From assembly GCF_013416555.1 (NCBI RefSeq), contig NZ_JACCFG010000001.1, positions 310,001-374,000 on the forward strand: a stretch of DNA of 64,000 nt, read 5' to 3'. Positions 1-9,706 of this stretch are shown piece by piece. A program made the translations under genes and the position numbers. Under the pieces are notes generated by a model. It worked only from the letters and a program-made list of their open reading frames with translations. It made no database searches and had not been told where the DNA came from. This DNA is from Sphingomonas sp. R-74633 (GTDB lineage Bacteria > Pseudomonadota > Alphaproteobacteria > Sphingomonadales > Sphingomonadaceae). Every line of letters starts with the position of its first letter. The stretch's first letter is position 1.

Positions 1-612
1 GTGCAGCGTCGCGCCGGTATCCTCGGCGAGCATCGTGTCGCGGGCGATCGCCAGTGCCTCGGCGATGGCGGGGGCGGCGGCGAGGCCAAGCAAGGTGGCG
101 GTGAGGCCCTCGGTCGCGACGGCGTCGCGCGCGAGGTTGCCGTCCTCGGCATGGGCGATGACCGTCAGCCCGCAGTCCCGGGCATAGGCGAGCACCTTGC
201 GCATGACCCCGGCGTCCGCAATCCAGCGGCGGCCCGTGGCGACGGCCCTGGCTCCGGCGGTGGCGTTGATCGCCATCTCGGCGAGATCGGTGCCGGCGAG
301 CCCGCGCGTGGCGGCGGCGAGGGGGTGGACCCAGAGGTCGGGCTTTCCCATCAAGGCGGCGCGGCGGATGATGCCGGGATCGTCGAGGATCGGCGATTGA
401 TCGGGCATCAGCCCGACGCGGGTGATGCCGCCGGCGCGACAGGCGGCGCGGTCGACCGCGAACACGCCGAGATCGATGATGCCGGGGGCGAGGGTGAGGC
501 CGTTGCCGTCGATGCTCTCGGTGCCGGTGGCGGCGTCGAGGATCGTCTCGCCGTCCCAGGCGAAGCTGGTCGCGCCGCCGAGCACGCGGACATTGGTGAA
601 GACCTGGCTCAT
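1..612 (-). CDS. pyrC: Dihydroorotase-like protein (PyrC-prime type), C-terminus cut by window edge
   Basis: The first 204 residues of an amidohydrolase-fold protein are present; the gene runs off the left edge. It starts at ATG 612, overlapping the pyrB stop by 4 bases, so the two are translationally coupled. Dihydroorotase makes dihydroorotate from carbamoyl-aspartate in pyrimidine synthesis. The strand after the LAPGIIDLG segment (about residues 57-65) should carry the Zn-binding D-x-H-x-H of active enzymes but reads D-L-G-V-F. The later HAED motif (about 130-133) is kept. Missing metal ligands point to the non-catalytic PyrC-prime class known from Pseudomonas, which serves as a structural partner of aspartate carbamoyltransferase. 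That role here is inferred from the motif and the coupling to pyrB. Family assignment is firm; loss of catalysis is likely. Confidence 0.88.
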   Translation of the reverse strand, partial: MSQVFTNVRVLGGATSFAWDGETILDAATGTESIDGNGLTLAPGIIDLGVFAVDRAACRAGGITRVGLMPDQSPILDDPGIIRRAALMGKPDLWVHPLAAATRGLAGTDLAEMAINATAGARAVATGRRWIADAGVMRKVLAYARDCGLTVIAHAEDGNLARDAVATEGLTATLLGLAAAPAIAEALAIARDTMLAEDTGATLH

Positions 613-1598
613 GCCCAGCCCTCCACGCCGCGTTCGGCTCTGGTCAGCACGTCGAGGCAGGCCATGCGGACCGCCACGCCCATCTCGACCTGTTCGGTGA
701 TCGCGCTGCGCTCGGGATGATCCGCGACCGAGCTGTCGATCTCGACGCCGCGGTTCATCGGGCCGGGGTGCATGACCAGCGCATCGTCCTTGGCGCGGGC
801 GAGCCGCTCGGGGGTGAGGCCGTAGCGGGCGTGGAATTCGCGGGTCGAGGGGATGAAGCCCCCGGCCATCCGCTCGTTCTGGACACGGAGCATCATCACG
901 ACGTCGGCCCGCTCTAGTGCAGCGTCGAAATCAGTGAACGGCGTGACATAGAGCCCCTCGATCGCCGGAGGCATCAGCGTGGAGGGGGCGACGACGCGGA
1001 CCTCGGCGCCGAGCGCGGTCAGCGCCAGCATGTTCGAGCGGGCGACGCGGCTGTGGAGCAGGTCGCCGCAGATCACTACGCGCTGGCCGGCCACCGAGCC
1101 GCGGCGGCGGCGGATGGTGAGCGCGTCGAGCAGTGCCTGGGTGGGGTGCTCGTGCCAGCCGTCGCCGGCGTTGAGCACCGGGCAATCGACCTTGTCGGCG
1201 ATCAGCTGCACCGCGCCGGACGACATGTGGCGGATGACGATCACGTCGGCGCGCATCGCGTTCAAGGTGACGGCGGTATCGATCAGCGTCTCGCCCTTCT
1301 TCACCGAGCTCTGGGCGGCGTGCATGTTGACGACATCGGCGCCGAGCCTTTTGCCCGCGATCTCGAAGGAGAGGAGCGTACGGGTCGAGTTCTCGAAGAA
1401 CGCGTTGATCTGGGTGATGCCCTCAAGCCGCCGGTCGCTGCGTCCGCGGGTGCGGTTCGCCTCGATCCACTGCTCGGATTCGTCGAGCAGGAACATGATT
1501 TCGTGCGGCTGGAGCCCGGCAATGCCGGTGAGGTGCCGGTGCGGGAACACGGCGCGGCCCTGTATCTGGGCAGCGGGGCGATGATCTGAGGCTTGCAT
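609..1598 (-). CDS. pyrB: Aspartate carbamoyltransferase catalytic subunit
   Basis: This 329-residue protein catalyses the committed step of pyrimidine synthesis, condensing carbamoyl phosphate with aspartate in the cytoplasm. Visible motifs are STRT at residues 71-74 (carbamoyl-phosphate site, in the context [13 protein letters not shown]), [13 protein letters not shown] around 146-158, and MHPGPMNRG near the C-terminus. Length fits the family (about 310-340). The start is ATG 1598; the first 18 or so residues are a loosely conserved leader, so a slightly later start cannot be excluded. It lies immediately upstream of the pyrC-like gene with a 4-base overlap, forming a pyrB-pyrC operon. No separate pyrI regulatory gene is visible. 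It is divergent from the gene at 1704, sharing about 105 bases of upstream DNA. Confidence 0.95.
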   Translation of the reverse strand: MQASDHRPAAQIQGRAVFPHRHLTGIAGLQPHEIMFLLDESEQWIEANRTRGRSDRRLEGITQINAFFENSTRTLLSFEIAGKRLGADVVNMHAAQSSVKKGETLIDTAVTLNAMRADVIVIRHMSSGAVQLIADKVDCPVLNAGDGWHEHPTQALLDALTIRRRRGSVAGQRVVICGDLLHSRVARSNMLALTALGAEVRVVAPSTLMPPAIEGLYVTPFTDFDAALERADVVMMLRVQNERMAGGFIPSTREFHARYGLTPERLARAKDDALVMHPGPMNRGVEIDSSVADHPERSAITEQVEMGVAVRMACLDVLTRAERGVEGWA

Positions 1599-1703
1599 TA
1601 AAGCCGTCGCCTAGACCCCGGCGAGCCGGGTGGCAAGGAGTCTCGGGCCTGCCGCAAAAGCCGTTTACCAAGTTCGCCGCGTCACGTTTCGGGGGGAGCG
1701 TTC

Positions 1704-2501
1704 GTGTACGGGTGGTGGGCTTCATTTATTGGCTGGATGACGCGCGATCCTGCGTGGCTGGCGGCGCTCGACGCGGGGGCGTTGTTCTTCGGGCTCGCGC
1801 TGGCGCTGCTGCTCGGGTGGGAGCGGGCGCGGTGGCGGCCGATGCGGCGCTTGCTGGCGCTGGCGGCGCTGCAGGCGCACCGTGATTGCGGGGAGAATGT
1901 GCTGGCGCTCTCCCGGGAGTTCTTCCGCGAGAATGGGGCTGCGCCGCTCGAACGGCTGATCCGCGCGCGGCGGGCGATCGAGCAGCAGGCGGCGGACGGC
2001 GCGCGGTTCGGGCGAATGGTGTCGGTCTACGCGCCGGCGGTGGATGCGCGGCACGCGGCGCTGCTCGCCGATACCGCGGGGTTGGTCGGGCAGGCCGAGC
2101 ATACGCTGGCGGGGCTGGCGCGGCTCTACCTCGGGCAGGCGAGCGTGCGGGTCGGGTCCAATGCGATGCACGGCGACGATGCACTGGGCTATGCGCCGGC
2201 GCAGCTCGTGTCGCTGGGCTATGTCGCCGAGATGGAGGCGCTGGCGGATGGCTTTGCCGAGGCCTCGGCGGCGCATCGTGGGCGCGTGGAAGCCGCGCTC
2301 GGCCGGCGGGCGCGCAGGGCGGCGCGGGCCGATCTCGAGCGGGTCGACGCGGATGTCGCGATGCTGGGGGCGGACGTGCGGCGGTTCTGCGCGAAGCTCC
2401 AGCCGGCGGACGCGGACTGCGTGGGCTACAAGACCCGGCCGCACGGGGAGCGGGTCAGCCGCACGCTCGACGCGCTGATCGCGCGGTTCGACCGGCGCTA
2501 G
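1704..2501 (+). CDS. Membrane-anchored hypothetical protein
   Basis: I do not recognise this 265-residue protein. It has one strong N-terminal transmembrane segment (about residues 18-40, rich in L, A and G) followed by a long alanine- and arginine-rich helical region that is probably cytoplasmic, with a C-terminal pair of cysteines around residues 232 and 242. The start is GTG 1704, chosen because a GGGGGGAG ribosome-binding site lies at 1691-1698; an ATG at 1737 is a weaker alternative. Its stop codon shares the palindrome CTAG with the stop of the convergent ruvX gene, so the two genes abut tail to tail with no room for a terminator. Coding is supported by strong third-position GC bias. 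Confidence 0.72.
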   Translation: MYGWWASFIGWMTRDPAWLAALDAGALFFGLALALLLGWERARWRPMRRLLALAALQAHRDCGENVLALSREFFRENGAAPLERLIRARRAIEQQAADGARFGRMVSVYAPAVDARHAALLADTAGLVGQAEHTLAGLARLYLGQASVRVGSNAMHGDDALGYAPAQLVSLGYVAEMEALADGFAEASAAHRGRVEAALGRRARRAARADLERVDADVAMLGADVRRFCAKLQPADADCVGYKTRPHGERVSRTLDALIARFDRR

Positions 2502-2959
2502 AAATTGGTCAGCGCGTCGATCGCCGCCTGGAGGATGTGCGCGGCGGCCATGTTGTCGATCATCTCGGCGCGGCGAGCGCGGCTGAAGTCCTGTTCGATC
2601 AGCGTGCGCTCGACCGCGACGGTGGACCAGCGCTCGTCCCACAACAGGATGGGCATGCCGAGATCGTCCATGTTGCGGGCGAAGGCGCGGGTGGACTGGG
2701 TGCGGGGGCTGTCGGTGCCGTCGAGGTTGAGCGGCAGGCCGATGACCAGCCCCTTCACCTGCTGCGCCGCGATCAGCGCCTGGAGCTGGGCCTTGTCCTT
2801 GGAGAATTTGGTGCGGCGGACCAGCTCGGCCGGGCTCGCAAAGCTCCAGCCGGCATCGCAGAGCGCGGTGCCGATCGTCTTGGTGCCGACGTCGAGGCCG
2901 ATCAGGCGGCCGCCGTTGGGGAGCGCGGCGCGGAAGTCTGCGGAGGCGGTAGTGATCAC
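2498..2959 (-). CDS. ruvX: Putative pre-16S rRNA nuclease / Holliday junction resolvase (YqgF)
   Basis: This 153-residue protein has the RNase-H-like fold of the YqgF/RuvX family, now generally linked to maturation of the 5 prime end of 16S rRNA and earlier proposed as a Holliday junction resolvase. Diagnostic motifs are the N-terminal [14 protein letters not shown] (about residues 20-33) with its catalytic Asp, [11 protein letters not shown] in the middle, [10 protein letters not shown] (about 108-117), and a C-terminal D-N-M-A-A-A-H segment with a further acidic residue. Length is normal. It converges on the 1704 gene, sharing a CTAG double stop, and lies just downstream of the DUF3089 hydrolase on the same strand, only about 23 bases away, so the two may be co-transcribed. 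Confidence 0.93.
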   Translation of the reverse strand: MITTASADFRAALPNGGRLIGLDVGTKTIGTALCDAGWSFASPAELVRRTKFSKDKAQLQALIAAQQVKGLVIGLPLNLDGTDSPRTQSTRAFARNMDDLGMPILLWDERWSTVAVERTLIEQDFSRARRAEMIDNMAAAHILQAAIDALTNF

Positions 2960-2982
2960 TCCCGCTCTCTAGCTCGGGATTG

Positions 2983-4092
2983 TCAGAACGGCCAGAACTT
3001 GCGCTTGGCCTTCAAGCGCCGCTCGGCATCGGCGCGGACATTGGCCCAGAACAGGCTGTAGTCGAACACGTGATAATTGTTGCCCGGCAGCACATAGGGG
3101 CCGAGATCAGGCGGGGTGCTGCCGATCATCAGCACGCCGCGGCCCTCGCAGCGGGCCGGGACCAGGTTCTTCTGGAGCACCGCGCTGGTCAGATCCTTGC
3201 TCGGCAGCAGGCCGCCGAGATTGGCCTCCGCGCCCGCGCTGTCGTTCGGCTTGCCGGTGAGCGGGTTGGTGCAGACCATAGGCGTGCCCTTGCGCGGCTG
3301 GCCGGTGAAGCCGCTGGTCTGATCGAAGGTGTCGAGGATCAACGAGGGATCGGCCGGATCGGCGAAGCTCTGCCAGGAGAGGATGCAGCCGGTCTCGTCG
3401 GGCCCCGAACAGGCGGGGAGGCCGAGCTTGGGCAGGTCGGCAGTGATCGAGACGGGCCAGCCGATGACATAGGCCGCGACGATGCGCTTTGCCAAAGGCT
3501 TGCCGGCGACACGGTCGGCGAGCAGCCGGGTGAGGTGGAGCGCGCCCTGCGAATGGCCGGCGAGGATGATCGGGCGGTTGCCGGCTTCCTTGAGGAACTG
3601 GTCGAACGCCGCCTCAACGTCGCGATAGGCGAAGTCGAGTGCCTGCTGTGCCTGGGTCTTGCTGGTGAGGAAGGCGCCGAAAGTCGCCTGGCGGTAGCGC
3701 GGAGCCCAGACCAGGCCGGTCGAATTGAACGCGCTCGCCTGGCCGCGCAGGAACAGCTCGGCGCGGGCATTCGCCGCGGCGTCGTCGAGCGGGGCGTTCC
3801 ATTGCGAGCGGTCGAGGAACGAGGTCGGGTGGATAAAGAACACCGCGGCGGGCGGGTTCTCGGCAGGCGTGAAGCCCTGCGGCGTCCATAAAGCGGGATT
3901 GCCCGGCTTGTCGGGGCGGGCGAGCCAGAGATCGGGCTTCGAATAGTCGCCGGGCGCGGAGAGCTGCACCACATCCGCGCTCGGCACCATGGCCTGGCGG
4001 AGCAGCTCGGCGCCCCAGAATCGAAATGCGAAAGTGGCGGCTGTTGCGAGCACGATGAGTCCTACGACGACATAGAGGAACTTACGGGCCAA
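2983..4092 (-). CDS. DUF3089 family alpha/beta hydrolase, membrane-anchored
   Basis: A 369-residue protein of the DUF3089 (lipase-like) family. An N-terminal hydrophobic segment (about residues 5-24) suggests a membrane anchor or signal. The nucleophile elbow GHSQG lies at 179-183, making Ser181 the predicted catalytic serine, after the strand NRPIILAGH. A conserved FFIHPTSF block at 85-92 is typical of the family. Several cysteines (for example LPACSGPDETGC) fit an exported, disulphide-containing domain. The start is TTG 4092-4090, preceded by GGAGAG 8 bases upstream; the reading frame continues open far upstream, but that part is antisense to the DUF4153 gene and is not credible coding. Substrate unknown; esterase activity is inferred. 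Confidence 0.85.
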   Translation of the reverse strand: MARKFLYVVVGLIVLATAATFAFRFWGAELLRQAMVPSADVVQLSAPGDYSKPDLWLARPDKPGNPALWTPQGFTPAENPPAAVFFIHPTSFLDRSQWNAPLDDAAANARAELFLRGQASAFNSTGLVWAPRYRQATFGAFLTSKTQAQQALDFAYRDVEAAFDQFLKEAGNRPIILAGHSQGALHLTRLLADRVAGKPLAKRIVAAYVIGWPVSITADLPKLGLPACSGPDETGCILSWQSFADPADPSLILDTFDQTSGFTGQPRKGTPMVCTNPLTGKPNDSAGAEANLGGLLPSKDLTSAVLQKNLVPARCEGRGVLMIGSTPPDLGPYVLPGNNYHVFDYSLFWANVRADAERRLKAKRKFWPF

Positions 4093-4266
4093 GCCCCACT
4101 CTCCATTGTGCAATGCAGCATAAAGCCGTTTTGTTGCAATCGCATTCCCGTGGGGCACGATTTCGCCGGATGCAACCGTGATTGCCGTTGCAGCCATTCT
4201 GCACCGGAAATCCACTTTACCCATCCAGCGCGATGCGAGAGCATCCCGCCAAAGGGGAGAGCCTGC

Positions 4267-5427
4267 ATGGATGAGATCGAGACCGGGCCGGACGAGGCCC
4301 CGGCGCGCTGGGCGCAGCGGCCTTTGCTGCTGGCAGGGCTGGGTCTTGCGACTGGCATCGTCGCGCACCTGATCCTGGGCAGCACCCAGATTTACGACAA
4401 TGACCTGGACGGCGTGCAGGCCGCGCTGTTGCTCGGCGTGACGCTGGGCGCGGCGCTGATCGGCTTTACGATCGAGCGGCGGCTCTGGTGGGGCTCGCTG
4501 CTTTTCGGCGCGGTGATGGGCGTAGTCGCCTTCTTCGTCACGCTCGGCAACGGCGCGCCGGGCGGATGGAGCTCGAGCGAGCTCTGGCGGATTATGAGCC
4601 TGGTGCTGGCGCTCGCGATTGCCGCGCCGCTGTTCCAGGCCGCGCGCGACGCATGGACGCTGCGGCCGTCCTATATCGGCGTGCACGACCATGTCTGGTC
4701 CAACGTCGTGCTGTGGTGCGCGAGCTGGCTGTTCGTCGCGATCGTGTGGGTGATGGCGATCCTGCTTTCCGAGCTGTTCCACCTGATCAGGATCGACTTC
4801 GTCCGCGATCTTCTCGCCAAGGACTGGTTCGGCCGGGCGATGACCGGACTCGCCTTCGGATCGGCGCTGGGGCTGCTGCGCGAGCATGACCTGGTGGTGC
4901 GGACATTGCAGCGGGCGGTGGCAATGGTGCTTGGAGTGCTGGCGCCGGTGCTGGCGGTCGGGCTGGGGCTGTTCCTGTTCGCGCTGCCCTTCACCGGGGT
5001 GCAGGCATTGTGGGACGCGACATCGGATACCACGCCGCTGCTGCTCACCTGCGCGGCGGGGGCGCTGATCCTCGCCAATGTGGTGATCGGCCGAGAGGCG
5101 GCGGACGAGCGGCGCAACCCGCTGCTGCGCTATGGCGCAATGGTGCTGGCGGCGGTGATCCTGCCGCTCGCGGTACTGGCGGCCTTCGCGACCAGCCTGC
5201 GCGTCGGCCAATATGGCTATACGCCCGAGCGGCTCTGGGCAGTCGTCTTCGTCACGATCGCCTGTCTGTGGGGCACCGCCTATCTGGTCGCGCTGGTGCG
5301 CGGGCGGATGCAGTGGACGCAGCGCGTGCGCCCGGCCAATCTGGTGCTCGCGGTGCTGATCTGCCTGCTCGGCTTCGAGCTGGCCACGCCGCTGATCAGC
5401 TTCAACCGCATCTCGGCCCGCGACTAG
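4267..5427 (+). CDS. DUF4153 membrane protein, N-terminal part (ends at premature amber codon)
   Basis: 386 residues with about ten transmembrane helices, in the style of the DUF4153/DUF4173 family of multi-pass membrane proteins of unknown function. The start ATG 4267 has AGGGGAGA about 10 bases upstream (4250-4257). Translation ends at TAG 5425-5427 just after ISFNRISARD. The same frame stays open for a further 207 codons and encodes what looks like the soluble C-terminal part of the same protein (next entry), giving 594 residues in total, which suits the family better. The TAG is one transition away from CAG (Gln). So this is either a pseudogene, a sequencing error, or a truncated membrane domain that still works on its own. 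Confidence 0.75.
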   Translation: MDEIETGPDEAPARWAQRPLLLAGLGLATGIVAHLILGSTQIYDNDLDGVQAALLLGVTLGAALIGFTIERRLWWGSLLFGAVMGVVAFFVTLGNGAPGGWSSSELWRIMSLVLALAIAAPLFQAARDAWTLRPSYIGVHDHVWSNVVLWCASWLFVAIVWVMAILLSELFHLIRIDFVRDLLAKDWFGRAMTGLAFGSALGLLREHDLVVRTLQRAVAMVLGVLAPVLAVGLGLFLFALPFTGVQALWDATSDTTPLLLTCAAGALILANVVIGREAADERRNPLLRYGAMVLAAVILPLAVLAAFATSLRVGQYGYTPERLWAVVFVTIACLWGTAYLVALVRGRMQWTQRVRPANLVLAVLICLLGFELATPLISFNRISARD

Positions 5428-6051
5428 GTCGCGCGGCTCGAATCGGGAAAGACCAGCCCGGAGCAGTTCGACTGGGCGGCGCTGGCCTTCGATTTCGGCG
5501 AGCCAGGCAAGGCGGCGCTCCGCAAGCTGACGAGCGTCAAGAATGCGGCGATCCGCGAAAAAGCGCTGGCGGCGTCGCGCGCACCGAACCGCTGGGTTGT
5601 CGAGCATGGTAATTCGCGGGAGCGGGATCGGGAAAAGCTGACACAGACGCTTCGGCTGGTGCCTGCGGGCCATCCGCCTGTCCCGGAGCTGCGCGATCAG
5701 GTCGCCAATGACGAGCCGGCGTGCGCCGGAATGTTCAAATGCACGCTGGCGTTCGTCGGGGACGAGGCGCTGCTTTTCAACGACAGCTGCTTCGGCGTGC
5801 CGGCATCGCCGGGCACCGCGCCGAAGGCGGACAAGCGTTCTTTCGAACCGATCGAATATTGCCGCGTGTTGGAGAGGTGGGTGCTGGCCGATGGCAAATG
5901 GGGACGGCCGGCGGTACGTCCCTCGGCCGATACCGCGCTCGACAAGGCGAATCGCGCGAAGGGCTATGCGGAGGGCAGGATCGAGGTCCGGCCCGTCCAG
6001 CGGCGCCAGGTGTTCGTCGGTGGCGTGCCCGTGGGCGAGGCCTTCGAGTAA
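5428..6051 (+). pseudogene. C-terminal remainder of the DUF4153 protein, in frame after the amber codon
   Basis: Continuous in-frame coding sequence directly after TAG 5425-5427, without frameshift, ending at TAA 6049-6051. It begins VARLESGKTSPEQFDWAALA and ends at PVGEAFE. It is hydrophilic, with paired cysteines (about CAGMFKC and FNDSCF), as expected of a periplasmic domain, and keeps normal codon use with high third-position GC, which argues for recent or artefactual interruption. The first ATG in this stretch lies 230 bases in, with no ribosome-binding site near the amber codon, so independent translation of the whole segment is unlikely. A restart at 5659 would give a 130-residue fragment. 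Confidence 0.72.
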
Positions 6052-6095
6052 CCGGGTGCTTGAAGGCGGGAGGCGCGGCTGTTAGGCGCCTCCCT

Positions 6096-6383
6096 ATGTC
6101 CGTCGATACCGCAACCGTGAAGAAGGTGGCGAGCCTCGCTCGCATCGCGATCAGCGATGCCGAAGCCGAGCGCCTCGCGCCCGAGCTCAACAATATTCTT
6201 GGCTGGATCGAGCAGCTCGGCGAGGTCGATACCTCGTCGGTCGAGCCGATGACTGCCGTGATCCCCAACACCCTGCGTCTGCGCGACGATGTGGTGACCG
6301 AGGGTAACCAGCGCGACGCCGTGCTGCAGAACGCGCCGCAGGGCGAGCACGGGTTCTTCACCGTGCCGAAGGTGGTCGAATGA
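6096..6383 (+). CDS. gatC: Asp-tRNA(Asn)/Glu-tRNA(Gln) amidotransferase subunit C
   Basis: The 95-residue small subunit of the GatCAB amidotransferase, which converts misacylated Glu-tRNA(Gln) and Asp-tRNA(Asn) to the correct amidated forms. GatC wraps around GatA and stabilises the complex. Family features seen: [20 protein letters not shown] at the N-terminus, [25 protein letters not shown] and the C-terminal [10 protein letters not shown]. Length is typical. The start is ATG 6096. The stop overlaps the gatA start in ATGA (4 bases), so translation is coupled. It opens the operon gatC-gatA-unknown-gatB. Confidence 0.96.
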   Translation: MSVDTATVKKVASLARIAISDAEAERLAPELNNILGWIEQLGEVDTSSVEPMTAVIPNTLRLRDDVVTEGNQRDAVLQNAPQGEHGFFTVPKVVE

Positions 6384-7864
6384 GCGACATTACCGATCTG
6401 GGCGTAGCCGGGCTGCGCGACGGCGTACGCGGCGGCAAGTTCTCCGCGCGCGAAGTGGCCGATGCCTTCATCGTCAAGGTGAGCAAGGGCAAGGCGCTCA
6501 ACGCGTTCATCGTCGAGACCCCCGAGCATGCGCTCGCCGCGGCCCGTGTCGCCGACGAGGCGATCGCAAAGGGCGAACCGCTCAAGCCCTTGTCCGGCGT
6601 GCCGCTGGGCATGAAGGACCTATTCTGCACCAAGGGGGTGCAGACCACCGCGGCCAGCCACATCCTCGAAGGCTTCAAGCCGGTCTATGAATCGACCGTG
6701 TCGCAGAAGCTTTGGGATGCCGGTGCAGGCATGCTCGGCAAGCTCAATCTCGACCAGTTCGCGATGGGCTCGTCGAACGAGACCAGCTATTTCGGCAATG
6801 TGATTTCGCCCTGGCGGCGCGGCGGTGGTGACAATGCCCCGCTCGCGCCGGGCGGCTCGTCGGGCGGCAGCTCGGCGGCGATCTCGGCACGGCTGGTGCC
6901 GGGCGCGACCGGCACCGATACCGGCGGCTCGATCCGCCAGCCCGCCGCCTTCACCGGCATCGCCGGCATCAAGCCGACCTATGGCCGCTGCTCGCGCTAC
7001 GGCGTGGTCGCCTTTGCCTCGTCGCTCGACCAGGCCGGGCCGATGGCGCGCGACGTGCGCGACTGCGCGATCCTGCTCGAGAACATGGTGGGCTTTGATC
7101 CCAAGGACTCGACCTCGCTCAACCTGCCGGTGCCGAAGTGGGAGGAACTCCTCTCGGGCGACCTGACCGGCAAGAAGATCGGCATCCCGGCCGAATATCT
7201 CATCGACGGCATCCCGACCGAGATCGCCAAGCTGTGGGAAGCGGGCATCGCTTGGGTGAAGGATGCCGGTGCCGAAGTGGTGGAGGTCAACCTTCCGCAC
7301 ACCAAATATGCGCTGCCGGCGTACTACATCATCGCACCGGCCGAGGCTTCGTCGAACCTCGCCCGCTATGACGGCGTACGCTACGGTCTGCGCGAGCTGG
7401 CGGAGGGGCAGAACCTGCAGGACATGTACGCGGCGACGCGTGCGGCCGGGTTCGGTGACGAAGTAAAGCGCCGCATCCTGATCGGCACCTATGTGTTGTC
7501 GGCGGGCTTCTACGACGCCTATTTCACGCAAGCCTCGAAGGTGCGCAGCCTGATCGCGCGCGACTTCGAGAACGCCTTCACGCTGTGCGACCTGCTGCTG
7601 ACGCCGACCGCGCCTTCGGCCGCGTTTGCGTTGGGTGAGAAGTCGGCCGATCCGCTGGCGATGTATTTGAACGACGTCTTCACCGTGCCGTCGAGCCTTG
7701 CCGGCCTGCCGGCGATGAGCGTGCCGGCAGGCGTGGACGCGGGCGGCCTGCCGCTCGGGCTGCAGATCATCGGGCGTCCGCTCGACGAGCAGGGCGTGCT
7801 CAATGCGGGCCTGGCGATCGAGCAGCGCGCCGGGTTCACGGCGCGGCCGGAAGCGTGGTGGTGA
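6380..7864 (+). CDS. gatA: Asp-tRNA(Asn)/Glu-tRNA(Gln) amidotransferase subunit A
   Basis: The 494-residue amidase subunit, which releases ammonia from glutamine for GatB. The amidase-signature catalytic triad is visible: Lys79 in GVPLGMKD, cis-Ser160 in the glycine/serine-rich [11 protein letters not shown] stretch, and Ser184 in [13 protein letters not shown]. Length and end ([10 protein letters not shown]) match the family. The start ATG 6380 overlaps the gatC stop. The gene ends at TGA 7862-7864, only 5 bases before the next start, an unknown gene that separates gatA from gatB. Confidence 0.97.
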   Translation: MSDITDLGVAGLRDGVRGGKFSAREVADAFIVKVSKGKALNAFIVETPEHALAAARVADEAIAKGEPLKPLSGVPLGMKDLFCTKGVQTTAASHILEGFKPVYESTVSQKLWDAGAGMLGKLNLDQFAMGSSNETSYFGNVISPWRRGGGDNAPLAPGGSSGGSSAAISARLVPGATGTDTGGSIRQPAAFTGIAGIKPTYGRCSRYGVVAFASSLDQAGPMARDVRDCAILLENMVGFDPKDSTSLNLPVPKWEELLSGDLTGKKIGIPAEYLIDGIPTEIAKLWEAGIAWVKDAGAEVVEVNLPHTKYALPAYYIIAPAEASSNLARYDGVRYGLRELAEGQNLQDMYAATRAAGFGDEVKRRILIGTYVLSAGFYDAYFTQASKVRSLIARDFENAFTLCDLLLTPTAPSAAFALGEKSADPLAMYLNDVFTVPSSLAGLPAMSVPAGVDAGGLPLGLQIIGRPLDEQGVLNAGLAIEQRAGFTARPEAWW

Positions 7865-7869
7865 TCAGG

Positions 7870-8208
7870 ATGGAACTCATTCCGGAGCTCGGTCATCATT
7901 TCCGAGGCTGGAGCTACACCGTAACTCCTGTGGCGGAACAGCGCGAGCAGTCCTACCTGCCTCCCTCTTTCCATGCGGAAGTCGAGCCACTGACGAGTGA
8001 GGCACTTCCGGCATTTCGAGGTTTTTCCGGGCGGATAAGCGAGCCAAGTCATCATCTCGATGGATTGATGGTCCGGTTGATGAAGATCGAGAATCCTTAT
8101 CATGAAGCAGGCCGGACGAGCGTCTCCGTCGGCGTAGGCGACGAAGGCGACGCTTTCCGAGTCTTCTGGGGCCAGGCTCATGTCAGCGCGGACTATTTCA
8201 ATGACTGA
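7870..8208 (+). CDS. Hypothetical protein embedded in the gatCAB operon
   Basis: A 112-residue protein of unknown function, beginning [21 protein letters not shown] 7870 is preceded directly by AGG; GTG 7861 overlapping the gatA stop is an alternative start. It has no signal peptide, membrane segment or family motif I recognise; it contains several His and Trp residues and ends HVSADYFND. It lies in the same direction within the operon, 5 bases after gatA, and its last 8 bases overlap the gatB start, so it is translationally coupled at both ends. GC is somewhat lower than in gatA or gatB, with weaker third-position bias, suggesting later insertion into the operon. It could be a small accessory or immunity-like protein; nothing in the sequence decides this. 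Confidence 0.7.
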   Translation: MELIPELGHHFRGWSYTVTPVAEQREQSYLPPSFHAEVEPLTSEALPAFRGFSGRISEPSHHLDGLMVRLMKIENPYHEAGRTSVSVGVGDEGDAFRVFWGQAHVSADYFND

Positions 8209-9706
8209 ATCCACCTACCGCATCCAGGGCGAAACTGGCGAATGGGAGGTCGTGATCGGCCTCGAAGTCCATGCCCAGGTGACCTCCAACGCCAAGCTCT
8301 TCTCGGGCGCGGCCACCGAGTTCGGCGCGGAGCCGAACAGCCAGGTCAGCCTGATCGACGCGGCGATGCCGGGCATGCTGCCGACGCCGAACCGCGAGTG
8401 CATCCGCCAGGCGGTGCGCACCGGCATGGCAATCGGCGCGGTGATCAACAAATGGTCGCGCTTCGACCGCAAGAATTACTTCTATGCCGATCTGCCGCAG
8501 GGCTATCAGATCAGCCAGCTCTTCCACCCGCTGGTGGGCGAGGGGCAGATCGAGATCAGCCTCGACGACAAGGATCCCGATGCCGCGATCAAGTCGATCG
8601 GCGTCGAGCGCATTCATGTCGAGCAGGATGCCGGCAAGCTGATGCACGACCAGCATCCGTCGCGCTCGTACGTCGATCTCAACCGCGCCGGCGTGGCGCT
8701 GATGGAGATCGTCTCGAAGCCCGACATGCGCTCGCCGCAGGAAGCCGGCGCCTATCTGAGCAAGCTGCGCGCGATCCTGCGCTATGTCGGTTCGTGCGAC
8801 GGCAACATGGACCAGGGCTCGATGCGCGCCGACGTCAACGTCAGTGTGCGCAAGCCGGGCGGCGAGCTCGGCACGCGCACCGAGACCAAGAACGTCAACT
8901 CGGTCCGCTTCGTCATGCAGACGGTGGAGATCGAGGCGCGGCGCCAGGTCGAGGTGCTCGAGGCCGGCGGCCGGATCGTCCAGGAGACGCGGCTGTTCGA
9001 TCCCGATCGCGGCGAGACGCGGTCGATGCGCTCGAAGGAAGATGCGCACGACTATCGCTACTTCCCCGATCCCGATTTGCTGCCGCTCGAGCTCGATGAT
9101 GCGTTCCTCGAGGCGTGCCGCGAGAGCCTGCCCGAGCTGCCCGACGCCAAGCGCCGCCGCTACGAGAGCGAGCTGGGGCTGAGCGCATACAATGCCGCGA
9201 CGCTGACCGCTGACGCGGACACCGCGCGCTGGTTCGAGGCGCTGCTCGCAGAGAGCGCGCGGGTGCAGAAGAAGGGCGAGAATGAAGTCGCGCGCGCCGC
9301 GGCTAACTGGCTGCTGTCGGACCTGTACGGCGCGCTCAACCGTCTCGGCAAGGACCTCGACGAGAGCCCGGTCAGCCCCGTGGGCGGCGCCGAGCTGCTC
9401 GCGCTTTCTGCCGACGGTACGCTGTCGGGTCCGCTGGCCAAGCAGGTGTTCGAGATCATGCTCGAGACCGGCGATCCGGCGGGCAAGATCGTCGAGGAGC
9501 GCGGGCTCAAGCAGACCAGCGACACCGGCGCGATCGAGGCGGTGATCGCCGAGATCCTCGCCAAGAATCCCGGCCAGCTCGAGCAGTATCGGGGCGGCAA
9601 GGAGGCTTTGTTCGGCTTCTTCGTCGGCCAGACGATGAAGGCGATGGCGGGCAAGGCCAATCCTGCGGTGGTCAACGAGCTGCTGAAGAAGGCGCTGGCG
9701 GGCTGA
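8201..9706 (+). CDS. gatB: Asp-tRNA(Asn)/Glu-tRNA(Gln) amidotransferase subunit B
   Basis: The 501-residue kinase/transamidation subunit that binds and phosphorylates the misacylated tRNA. Seen: [12 protein letters not shown] near the N-terminus, the [19 protein letters not shown] block, the DFNRAG-type motif (here [18 protein letters not shown]), and a C-terminal YqeY-like tail domain ending [11 protein letters not shown]. The start ATG 8201 is chosen over in-frame ATG 8180 because family members begin near [10 protein letters not shown]; it overlaps the stop of the embedded gene by 8 bases. The 3 prime end overlaps the convergent membrane-protein gene by 35 bases. Confidence 0.97.
   Translation: MTESTYRIQGETGEWEVVIGLEVHAQVTSNAKLFSGAATEFGAEPNSQVSLIDAAMPGMLPTPNRECIRQAVRTGMAIGAVINKWSRFDRKNYFYADLPQGYQISQLFHPLVGEGQIEISLDDKDPDAAIKSIGVERIHVEQDAGKLMHDQHPSRSYVDLNRAGVALMEIVSKPDMRSPQEAGAYLSKLRAILRYVGSCDGNMDQGSMRADVNVSVRKPGGELGTRTETKNVNSVRFVMQTVEIEARRQVEVLEAGGRIVQETRLFDPDRGETRSMRSKEDAHDYRYFPDPDLLPLELDDAFLEACRESLPELPDAKRRRYESELGLSAYNAATLTADADTARWFEALLAESARVQKKGENEVARAAANWLLSDLYGALNRLGKDLDESPVSPVGGAELLALSADGTLSGPLAKQVFEIMLETGDPAGKIVEERGLKQTSDTGAIEAVIAEILAKNPGQLEQYRGGKEALFGFFVGQTMKAMAGKANPAVVNELLKKALAG

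Noticed and set aside
4093..5673. Upstream extension of the DUF3089 frame opposite the DUF4153 gene
   Set aside because: Amino-acid content is Gln/Arg/His-rich and unlike a protein; the real start is TTG 4092 with a ribosome-binding site and signal-like N-terminus.
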